From CAZKUN01 sp964555935 (GTDB lineage: Bacteria > Armatimonadota > Zipacnadia > Zipacnadales > VGFC01), in NCBI GenBank assembly GCA_964555935.1, contig CAZKUN010000421.1, positions 1-5,173 of the forward strand: a stretch of 5,173 bases of DNA, in the 5' to 3' direction. Each line of letters starts with the position of its first letter. The stretch's first letter is position 1. Under the pieces are notes generated by a model, which had not been told where the DNA came from, searched no databases, and was given only the letters and a program-made list of their open reading frames with translations. Below, piece after piece: positions 1 through 5,173 of the stretch. Both the position numbers and the translations under genes were made by a program.

Positions 1-936
1 GAACTCGCGTTCCTGGGCTGGGATGAGTCGGGGAACGGCGTGGCAACTGCAGTCGATGGGCGCGGCAAGGCGATCTGGTCCGAGCGGATCGGGCGCTTCC
101 CCGGCCCGATGGAGCCGTGGAACTTCGGGACGTTGACGACGCTGGGGATCGGCAAGCTCAGCGGAGGAGCGCAGGACGATGTGATCGTGTTCGCCCGCCG
201 CAGCACGATGCACAGCGACGAGGGCTACGCGTTGCGGGGGACGGATGGCGAGGTGCTCTGGCATCGGGACGGGGTATCAGATGGCGGGACTACGACATGG
301 GGCTTTGGCGGGACGCCGGTGGTGATGGTGGACGTGAATGGCGACGGGTGCGAGGACGTGGTGAGCGAGTATCCCGTGAACCTGTCGGTGGTAAGCGGGA
401 AGGACGGCGAACAACTCGTCGGCCGGACCGCCGCGAATGACTCGATCTTCCCTGGCGTGTGGGCGGCGTATGCATCCCCGACGCTGTGGGACTACGATGG
501 CGACGGGACGCCGGAGCTGACGTGGAATGGCGGGTATGCGTTAGGGATCACGGATCTTCAGGGCGAGACGAAGTGGGTGACGACGCCGAAAGCAGATGCG
601 TTTCCGCTCGATACCGGAAGCTCGTACGAGATGGTCTCGGCCCGAGAGACGGAGCTGAGGAGCATCGACGCGGCGACGGGCGAAGTGAAATGGACGACGG
701 AACTGTCGGGAACGGCGACGTCGATGGCGGTTGTCGACGTGGATGGCGATGGGACGGATGAGGCGATCGTCGCGTGTGGCAATACCCTCGTCGCGGCTGA
801 CGACGAGGGCGTGATATGGGAGCTGGAAATGCCGGCCGGAATCGCCGAGTTCATCGTGGCGGACCTGGATGGCGACGGCGGCTTGGAAGTGGTTGTGCAG
901 GGCGCGGATGGGGTTCTGTACGGCGTGGATGGGTGA
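1..936 (+). CDS. Exported FG-GAP/VCBS and PQQ-like beta-propeller repeat protein, 5' end cut by the window
   Basis: The reading frame is open from base 1, so the GTG at 40 is internal and the true start lies to the left; 311 residues are visible before TGA at 934-936. Four canonical calcium-loop motifs are present: DVNGDGCED (331-357), DYDGDGTPE (490-516), DVDGDGTDE (736-762) and DLDGDGGLE (862-888), each followed by a short hydrophobic strand as in FG-GAP/VCBS blades. Between them are PQQ-propeller-like blade ends such as DAATGEVKW, TDGEVLW and LQGETKW. The protein ends cleanly on a blade (GVLYGVDG), so the C-terminus looks natural. The whole visible part aligns collinearly with the last 300 residues of the next gene, so the full protein is probably of similar size (about 900 residues) and probably exported. 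Known propellers of this kind bind ligands or act as scaffolds; no catalytic residues are recognisable. The specific function is unknown. Confidence 0.9.
   Translation, partial: ELAFLGWDESGNGVATAVDGRGKAIWSERIGRFPGPMEPWNFGTLTTLGIGKLSGGAQDDVIVFARRSTMHSDEGYALRGTDGEVLWHRDGVSDGGTTTWGFGGTPVVMVDVNGDGCEDVVSEYPVNLSVVSGKDGEQLVGRTAANDSIFPGVWAAYASPTLWDYDGDGTPELTWNGGYALGITDLQGETKWVTTPKADAFPLDTGSSYEMVSARETELRSIDAATGEVKWTTELSGTATSMAVVDVDGDGTDEAIVACGNTLVAADDEGVIWELEMPAGIAEFIVADLDGDGGLEVVVQGADGVLYGVDG
856..875 (+). repeat. Exact 20-bp in-frame repeat, copy 1 (first gene)
   Basis: GTGGCGGACCTGGATGGCGA encodes VADLDGD of a calcium loop. Identical copies lie at 1274-1293 and 1727-1746 in the second gene, all in the same codon phase. 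Other loops of both genes use different synonymous codons, so identity over 20 bases stands out. Confidence 0.85.
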
Positions 937-956
937 CGGCGTGGGCCGACCGTTTC

Positions 957-962
957 GAGGAG
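957..962 (+). promoter_or_regulatory. Ribosome binding site (GAGGAG) supporting GTG start at 974
   Basis: GAGGAG sits in the 37-base gap after the first gene and is 11 bases before the GTG at 974, slightly long but workable spacing. The nearby ATG at 963 reads into a stop after four codons, so it is not the start. This site favours 974 over GTG 941 and ATG 929, neither of which has a clear purine-rich site in front. Confidence 0.65.
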
Positions 963-973
963 ATGACCTGCAA

Positions 974-1021
974 GTGATCTCAGGACTGACGCTGTTGATA
1001 GCAGGCATGGCTGGTGGCCAG
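974..1021 (+). other. Putative signal peptide of the 938-aa repeat protein
   Basis: Residues 1-16 read MISGLTLLIAGMAGGQ: a hydrophobic core (LTLLIAGMAG) followed by small residues suitable for signal peptidase I near residues 13-16. The n-region has no lysine or arginine, which is unusual. Starting at GTG 941 would add an n-region with two arginines but also two aspartates, and has a poorer ribosome site. Export is also expected because calcium-loop propeller proteins normally fold outside the cytoplasm. The cleavage site is not certain. Confidence 0.55.
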
Positions 1022-3790
1022 GTAAAGGGCGAGTGGCCGATGCCGGCTCACGACCCGATGCTCACGGCGCGGGCTGAACTGCCATGCAACATGCCCGAGG
1101 CGCCGGAGGAGTACTGGAGTTACGACCTCGGCCAGGAGCCCGTGGGCTGGGCGATGTGCGCGGATGTGGATGACGATGGGGAAGATGAGGTGCTGCTAGG
1201 GGCATCGCCGGTGATCTGCTACGAGCTGGATGGCACCGAGAAATGGACGAGCGGGGCGTATCGGGTGATCGCGGTGGCGGACCTGGATGGCGATGGTGAA
1301 ACCGAGATCGTAGTCAATGGCCCTAGGGCGATATCAGGCGAGAATGGGCAGACGCTGTGGAGCCGGACTGGCCCCGGATCAGTCACGAGCGATCGGACGC
1401 ATGTGGGGAAGCTCCTGCCGGGCGTGCAGGGCCTGCAGATCGCGTGTGTCTCGGAGAAAGAAGAGCGCAACCAGGCGCAAGTCTGGAGCTTCGAGGACGG
1501 GATGGACGAGCCGCATCTGGTCTGGGAAAGAGAGTTCAACAAGGGCCCTGTCTACGCGCACTGCACGTCGGCGGTCGGGATGCTGGACGAGCAGACACCG
1601 GCGATCGTCGTGGCGGTGCATGGCGGCCTAGTGGTGTTGGACGCGAAGGACGGGAAGGACCTGGCTCGGTTCTACTGGGCACCGAAGAAAGGCGAAGGCA
1701 TCTGCCGGAACTACGGTTCGGTCCACGTGGCGGACCTGGATGGCGATGGGCGGGCTGAGCTGGCGATCATGAATGACAGTATATCCGTGCAGTTGGGCGT
1801 GTTCTCGCCGCCGCCGGGCACGACAGGCGATCAGGCTGAACCCATACCATCGCCGGATGTGGGCTATGGCGAGTTGGCGACCTACGCTGATTCGCCGATC
1901 TGGTGGCGGAGGTATTCCGGGTTCTGGTATCCGGATGGGGAGATCACGCTGCACGTGCCCAGGCATCCGATTGGGGATGTCGACGGCGACGGCGAGGCGG
2001 AGATGATCGCGGGGGAGCACCGGACGCGGTGGGAGATGAAGATCTACGACGCGCTGACGGGCGAGGAAGAACTCGTCGGCCCGAATCTATACCCGCACGC
2101 GGCTGTTGATCTGGATGGTGACGGCACGCGCGAGATCATCGCGTCGAGAGAACCCGGGCGCACGCCGAGGGAGTTCACGACGCTGGTCATCGGTCAGGTG
2201 AGGAACGGGCAATGGGCTGAGTTGGGGCGGCTTGCGAGCTGTCGAATGGCCTACGATTCCTCGCCGCGTTGGGAGATGGGCGCGTCGGGGAAGAACGGAG
2301 ATCAGCGAGAGCCGGTGGTTGTGGGTGATCGGGAATTGGTGGTGACCCTCGATCGGTCGGGGGATGGTCGGGCGGACGAGTTGGCCTACGTGAGGGTGGA
2401 TGGGAACGGGCTCTCATCCCGGAGCGTGGCGCTGGCGAATGGGCTGGATGTGAAGGTGCTCGCGGCATCGGGCGAGCGGCTGATCTGCACGACGAGCCAG
2501 GCGACGGCGCGGGTGATGACGTTTGATGGCGAGACGGTTTCCGAGTGGGCCTGCGGGAAGCCGGTTATCGCCGGAGCGTGCGTGGCGGACATCGCGGGAG
2601 ACCTGAGGAATGAGGTCATCCTGCCCGTGGCGGGGCGCGAGGTCGTTGCGCTCAGCCTGCCAACACAGTCAGGTGGAGACACGCGGGAGCTGTGGCGCGT
2701 GGATGGGTGGGGGTTTCAGGCGCCGGTGGCGTACGGGCCGACCGTAATGGCCGCGGACATCGACGCGAGCGGGAAGAAGGAAGTGGCGATGGGCTGTCCG
2801 AACGGCGCGGGCGGCGTGGGGGTGAAGGTGGTGGATGGCGTGGGCGACGAGTGGTGGGCGAGCGGGTTGCCGGGCGGAGTGGATACGCCTGCCTACACTA
2901 CTCTGGGGAAGGCGTCGTTCGGCCAGTTTGATGGCGACGGACTGCTGGACATCTACGTCAGCTACCGGACCGCGCGGACAGGCAACGACGCGTCGCACAG
3001 CATCGTGTTGTGCTCGTGTGACGGGATGATCCACTGGCACAACGATGCTTCGAGCGAGTTGCTGCCGCTGCACACGCTCGGCCCGACGGGTCTGCCCGCG
3101 GTGGCGTCGATCGATGGCGACTGGTGGGATGACATCCTGCTCGTGGCGCTGGACATGTGCATCGTTCTGCAGGGACGAGATGGGACTTTCTTGCCGGGGC
3201 ACGAGCCGGTGATCGCTAACAATATCTGGATGCAGGAAGAGAAAACCACGCAGTGGACGGCGTATGGGACGCTGATTCCGGTTGACCTGGATGGAGACGG
3301 GACGCTGGAGATCCTGAGCTGCGCGAACTGGGGCCAGTGGGGCGCGTGGACGCTCGACCGGAAGCTGATCTGGACTTTCGATCCGGGCCGCGACGGGCAC
3401 TCGCGGAGACACCCGGGGATCGCGGATGTGGACGGCGACGGGCGGCTTGAGATCGGCGCGATCCACAACGGGCAGGTGTTTCGGTGCTATGATGCGGCGA
3501 CGGGCGAGGTTGAGTGGGAGATTGAGGGGGTGACTCAGTGGGTGGACGTGGCGACGGCGGATGTGGATGGGGACGGAGTTCCGGAGTTCGTGACAGGGCT
3601 GGCCGCCATCAAGGCGACGGAAAGCGGCGGCGAGGTGCTGTGGGAAGTGGCGGTGCCGGGCGGGAGCCGGTCGCCGGCGATTGCGGATGTGGATGGCGAT
3701 GGGATCTGCGAGATCGTGGTGGGGTGTGGCGATGGTAAGGTGAGGGCTTACAGGGGGAAGGGCGCGGGGAATGGGATCCGGAGGTTCTGA
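974..3790 (+). CDS. Large exported FG-GAP/VCBS and PQQ-like beta-propeller repeat protein (938 aa), paralogue of the upstream gene
   Basis: The GTG at 974 is chosen because GAGGAG lies 11 bases upstream and the first 16 residues form a short hydrophobic signal-like segment (MISGLTLLIAGMAGGQ). The ATG at 869 would overlap the previous gene by 68 bases; GTG 941 (11 codons longer, adding two arginines) is the main alternative. After the signal comes GEWPMPAHDP, resembling the WPxxxHDPxxT opening common in PQQ-like repeat proteins. Canonical or near-canonical D-x-D-G-D-G loops start near residues 64, 103, 254, 335, 379, 651, 771, 818, 863 and 905; degenerate ones lie near 460, 539, 595 and 712. 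The last four are only 42-47 residues apart, about one blade each. PQQ-like ends (DAATGEVEW, SGGEVLW, NGQTLW) alternate with them. Residues about 278-332 form a Pro- and Trp-rich insert. Eighteen cysteines are present. Predicted to be periplasmic or surface-located, with structural or binding rather than enzymatic features; the ligand is unknown. Confidence 0.92.
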   Translation: MISGLTLLIAGMAGGQVKGEWPMPAHDPMLTARAELPCNMPEAPEEYWSYDLGQEPVGWAMCADVDDDGEDEVLLGASPVICYELDGTEKWTSGAYRVIAVADLDGDGETEIVVNGPRAISGENGQTLWSRTGPGSVTSDRTHVGKLLPGVQGLQIACVSEKEERNQAQVWSFEDGMDEPHLVWEREFNKGPVYAHCTSAVGMLDEQTPAIVVAVHGGLVVLDAKDGKDLARFYWAPKKGEGICRNYGSVHVADLDGDGRAELAIMNDSISVQLGVFSPPPGTTGDQAEPIPSPDVGYGELATYADSPIWWRRYSGFWYPDGEITLHVPRHPIGDVDGDGEAEMIAGEHRTRWEMKIYDALTGEEELVGPNLYPHAAVDLDGDGTREIIASREPGRTPREFTTLVIGQVRNGQWAELGRLASCRMAYDSSPRWEMGASGKNGDQREPVVVGDRELVVTLDRSGDGRADELAYVRVDGNGLSSRSVALANGLDVKVLAASGERLICTTSQATARVMTFDGETVSEWACGKPVIAGACVADIAGDLRNEVILPVAGREVVALSLPTQSGGDTRELWRVDGWGFQAPVAYGPTVMAADIDASGKKEVAMGCPNGAGGVGVKVVDGVGDEWWASGLPGGVDTPAYTTLGKASFGQFDGDGLLDIYVSYRTARTGNDASHSIVLCSCDGMIHWHNDASSELLPLHTLGPTGLPAVASIDGDWWDDILLVALDMCIVLQGRDGTFLPGHEPVIANNIWMQEEKTTQWTAYGTLIPVDLDGDGTLEILSCANWGQWGAWTLDRKLIWTFDPGRDGHSRRHPGIADVDGDGRLEIGAIHNGQVFRCYDAATGEVEWEIEGVTQWVDVATADVDGDGVPEFVTGLAAIKATESGGEVLWEVAVPGGSRSPAIADVDGDGICEIVVGCGDGKVRAYRGKGAGNGIRRF
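1274..1296 (+). repeat. Exact in-frame repeat, copy 2 (second gene)
   Basis: Same 20 bases as at 856, and identical over 23 bases (through GATGG) with the copy at 1727-1749. It covers the loop VADLDGDG beginning near residue 101 of the second repeat protein. Confidence 0.85.
1727..1749 (+). repeat. Exact in-frame repeat, copy 3 (second gene)
   Basis: Identical over 23 bases with 1274-1296 and over 20 bases with 856-875. It encodes the loop of the blade near residue 252 of the second repeat protein. Confidence 0.85.
2351..3133 (+). repeat. Central array of mostly degenerate calcium-loop motifs in the second gene
   Basis: Four loops have lost ligand positions: DRSGDGRADE (2351-2380), DIAGDLRNE (2588-2614), DIDASGKKE (2756-2782) and SIDGDWWDD (3107-3133). 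One intact copy, QFDGDGLLD (2924-2950), lies among them. The hydrophobic strand after each loop is kept (EVILP, EVAMG, DILLV), so the blade is probably kept while metal binding is weakened. Confidence 0.7.
3284..3712 (+). repeat. C-terminal regular array of four intact calcium loops in the second gene
   Basis: DLDGDGTLE (3284-3310), DVDGDGRLE (3425-3451), DVDGDGVPE (3560-3586) and DVDGDGICE (3686-3712) are spaced 47, 45 and 42 residues apart. Each is followed by a strand and a turn ending in an aromatic residue (IWTF, VEWEI, VLWEV, VRAY), the most regular propeller blades in the window. Confidence 0.88.
3744..3775 (+). other. G-quadruplex-forming motif at the 3' end of the second repeat-protein gene
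   Basis: On the coding strand, four G-runs at 3753-3757, 3760-3762, 3766-3769 and 3773-3775 are separated by loops of only 2, 3 and 3 bases, meeting the canonical G3+N1-7 rule; a fifth GGG at 3744-3746 precedes with a 6-base loop. It would be present in the mRNA as well as the DNA. It encodes the Gly-rich tail RGKGAGNG after the last blade and ends 12 bases before the stop codon TGA. Whether it folds in the cell is unknown. Confidence 0.5.
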
Positions 3791-3814
3791 ATGGCAGGGC
3801 TGGGAGATGAGTAA
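3791..3814 (+). other. Seven-codon mini-ORF filling the gap before the membrane-protein gene
   Basis: ATG GCA GGG CTG GGA GAT GAG TAA begins on the base after the TGA of the repeat-protein gene and ends on the base before the CTG proposed as the next start. It is in the same frame as both the preceding and the following gene, and it contains the ribosome site of the latter. It could be chance, a coupling leader peptide, or the relic of an N-terminal extension closed by a nonsense change. No peptide function is claimed. Confidence 0.35.
3802..3806 (+). promoter_or_regulatory. Ribosome binding site (GGGAG) pointing to CTG start at 3815
   Basis: GGGAG, within GGGAGATGAG (3802-3811), is the only purine-rich ribosome site in the gap. 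It is 8 bases before CTG 3815, which is optimal, but 26 bases before GTG 3833, which is too far. It therefore decides in favour of a CTG start, giving an N-terminus MTARAFVIGL, which also matches the M-T-x-R-A opening I recall for this family. Confidence 0.55.
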
Positions 3815-5173
3815 CTGACAGCGAGAGCGTTCGTGATCGGGCTCGTGTGGGTTGCCCTGCAATCCGCGGTGATGCCCTACAACGAAGGGGTTGTGCGAGG
3901 GACATCGCTCACGGGGAACCACCTTCCCGCGTGCTCGATGATCGCGCTGCTCGTGCTGGTCCTGGGCGTGAACCTGGTCTGGCGCAAGCTAAGGCCAGGC
4001 AACGAATTGAAGCCTGCGGAGTTGGCGCTCGTTTGGATCATGAGTTCGGTCGCCGCGAACATCCCGTTCCGCGGTCTCGTTGGGCCGCTGATTCCTCTGA
4101 TCGCATCGCCCCGCTACCACGCGAGCAACGAGAACAAGTGGGACGAGCTGGTCATGCCGCACCTGAAGCCGTGGGCGATTGTCTCGGATGATTCGGCGGC
4201 GAGGATGTTCTACGAGGGCGTCGGGTACGGGACGTTTGATTGGCGGCCATGGGCGGCGCCGGTGGCGTATTGGACATTGTTCGCGGTGGTGATCTACGCG
4301 GCGACGATTTGTCTGTCGGTGCTGTTTCGGAAGCACTGGACCGAGCACGAGAAGTTCTCGTTTCCCCTGCTGCAAGCCCCGATTGAGATGGTCGAGGCGC
4401 CGAAGGAAGGAATGGTGGCCAACAAGCTGCTAGGCAACCGACTACTCTGGATCGGTTTTGCCATTCCGGTGCTGTTTCATCTGATCAACGGCCTGCATCG
4501 ACACTTCCCGAGCATTCCGGAGATTCCAAACCGGTTCCTGTGGTACGACGTGTTTCGCGGGCGACCGTGGCGGGTGATGCGGTGGTGGCCGCAGCTCATC
4601 TTCAGCTACTATTTCAGCGTCATCGGGATCGCGTATGTCATCCCGTCCGAGATCTCATTCAGCTACTGGTTCTTCTACCTCTTCTTCAAGCTGGAGTACC
4701 TGGTGGTGGACGCGTATGGCCTGCCTGCGAACGCCTGGCGATGCGTGGGGCGACAGGCGTTCGGCGCGCAGATGGTAATCGCCGGCTCGCTGATCTGGAC
4801 GGCGCGGCGGCACTTGCGTCGGATCGTGGTGGGGATAGTGAAGAGGAGCCGGCTCGACGATGGTGACGAGCCGATGACGTATCGCTCCGCGCTGATCGGG
4901 ACGATCGTGGGGTTGGCCGCCGGCGCGTGGCTGCTGTCGCATGCGGGGGCGGCGGTGTGGGTGGCGGTCGGTATCATCGTCTTGTGGGTGCCGACGACGC
5001 TGTGTCTGACGTGGATGGTGATCAATGGCGGGATGTACCTGGTGCAGGCGCCGTATTACGTGTCGGAGATGTTGGTGCTGTTCCTGGGCAGCGAGAGGGT
5101 GGGCGCCAAGAACCTGATCGCGACGCGGATCCCCGAGCGGGTGCTGATGCGCGACTGGGGCGAGATCCTGATG
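3815..5173 (+). CDS. Multi-pass inner-membrane protein resembling DUF6785/DUF6784 family, 3' end cut by the window
   Basis: The frame is open from the TAA at 3812 to the window edge (453 codons from CTG 3815, 447 from GTG 3833), with no stop. About 10-11 hydrophobic segments are visible, near residues 3-20, 36-56, 66-96 (perhaps two), 146-172, 208-226, 260-277, 281-300, 317-331, 358-376, 378-402 and 404-425. Landmarks that I associate with DUF6785 proteins are PYNEGVVRGTSLTGNHLP (21-38), ELALVWIM (69-76), SPRYHASNENKW (98-109), FYEG (132-135), FSFPLLQAPIEM (181-192) and FSYYFSVIGIAYVIPSEISF (263-282). Full-length members are about 600-650 residues as I recall, so some 150-200 C-terminal residues, including most of the DUF6784 part, would be missing. 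The fold recalls large polytopic transporters such as the OPT family, but that link is inference. The function is unknown. It lies 24 bases after the propeller gene, so co-transcription is likely. The start is discussed separately; a conventional caller would choose GTG 3833. Confidence 0.88.
   Translation, partial: MTARAFVIGLVWVALQSAVMPYNEGVVRGTSLTGNHLPACSMIALLVLVLGVNLVWRKLRPGNELKPAELALVWIMSSVAANIPFRGLVGPLIPLIASPRYHASNENKWDELVMPHLKPWAIVSDDSAARMFYEGVGYGTFDWRPWAAPVAYWTLFAVVIYAATICLSVLFRKHWTEHEKFSFPLLQAPIEMVEAPKEGMVANKLLGNRLLWIGFAIPVLFHLINGLHRHFPSIPEIPNRFLWYDVFRGRPWRVMRWWPQLIFSYYFSVIGIAYVIPSEISFSYWFFYLFFKLEYLVVDAYGLPANAWRCVGRQAFGAQMVIAGSLIWTARRHLRRIVVGIVKRSRLDDGDEPMTYRSALIGTIVGLAAGAWLLSHAGAAVWVAVGIIVLWVPTTLCLTWMVINGGMYLVQAPYYVSEMLVLFLGSERVGAKNLIATRIPERVLMRDWGEILM

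Larger units (their letters stand above)
1163..2134 (+). repeat. N-terminal array of calcium-loop (FG-GAP/VCBS) motifs in the second gene
   Basis: Five loops with intact or nearly intact D-x-D-x-D-G cores: DVDDDGEDE (1163-1189), DLDGDGETE (1280-1306), DLDGDGRAE (1733-1759), DVDGDGEAE (1976-2002) and DLDGDGTRE (2108-2134). Spacing is irregular, with a gap of about 150 residues between the second and third and the Pro/Trp-rich insert before the fourth. Confidence 0.85.

Noticed and set aside
869..973. ATG start at 869 for the second repeat protein
   Set aside because: It overlaps 68 bases of the first gene, whose final blade is clearly coding there, and places a Trp/Arg-rich non-family segment before the hydrophobic signal core.
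934..973. A possible promoter or terminator in the first intergenic gap
   Set aside because: Only 37 bases, with no hairpin followed by T-run and no convincing -35/-10 pair; only the ribosome site is supportable.
2701..2720. A second G-quadruplex candidate near GGATGGGTGGGGG
   Set aside because: Only two runs of three or more Gs are close together, so the four-run rule is not met.
2669..3922. A 417-codon open frame on the minus strand opposite the second gene
   Set aside because: It is a shadow of GC-rich coding: it repeats PIAIHIR/PVAVHIR exactly where the plus strand encodes the DVDGDG loops, is rich in Arg, His and Pro, and crosses the gene junction.
3847..4191. A 114-codon plus-strand frame inside the start of the membrane-protein gene
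   Set aside because: It is out of frame with the hydrophobic family-like reading, has Arg-rich low-quality composition, and overlaps motifs such as GNHLP and SPRYHASNENKW in the real frame.
4540..4866. A 108-codon plus-strand frame and several minus-strand frames in the membrane-protein region
   Set aside because: All overlap a continuous open frame with regular membrane segments; none has a ribosome site or recognisable motif.

Overview
The window is about 63% GC by eye, all coding runs left to right, and there is no stretch over 40 bases without a gene except at the two cut edges. It carries three co-directional genes separated by 37 and 24 bases, which looks like the middle of one operon. 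Two tandem, collinear paralogues encode exported repeat proteins built from FG-GAP/VCBS-type calcium-binding motifs (D-x-D-G-D-G) mixed with PQQ-propeller-like blade ends (D-x-x-T-G-E-V-x-W). A multi-pass inner-membrane protein follows, which resembles the DUF6785/DUF6784 families. No RNA gene, mobile element, CRISPR array, convincing promoter or terminator was seen.

Region by region: bases 1-936 hold the 3' part of the first repeat protein, cut at the left edge. Bases 974-3790 hold the complete second repeat protein (938 aa), with a GTG start, a GAGGAG ribosome site and a short signal peptide. Bases 3815-5173 hold the 5' part of the membrane protein, cut at the right edge. Its best-supported start is an unusual CTG codon, placed 8 bases after a GGGAG ribosome site and directly after the stop of a seven-codon mini-ORF that fills the gap. 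A G-quadruplex-type run lies at the very end of the second gene, just upstream of this junction.

Organism: GC-rich coding with strong preference for GCG/GGG/GTG/CGG codons, large VCBS/PQQ-like exported proteins and a DUF6785-like membrane protein suggest an environmental bacterium of the Planctomycetota, Armatimonadota, Lentisphaerota or Hydrogenedentes sort. This is inference from family distribution as I remember it, not a placement.

How the genes may work together: two related surface or periplasmic beta-propeller proteins are made next to a polytopic membrane protein whose family has no known function. A binding or scaffold role next to a transporter-like protein is a reasonable hypothesis, but nothing in the sequence names a substrate. 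The most notable observations are the end-to-end collinearity of the two repeat proteins with reciprocal loss of calcium motifs, and the unusual translation-start region of the third gene.
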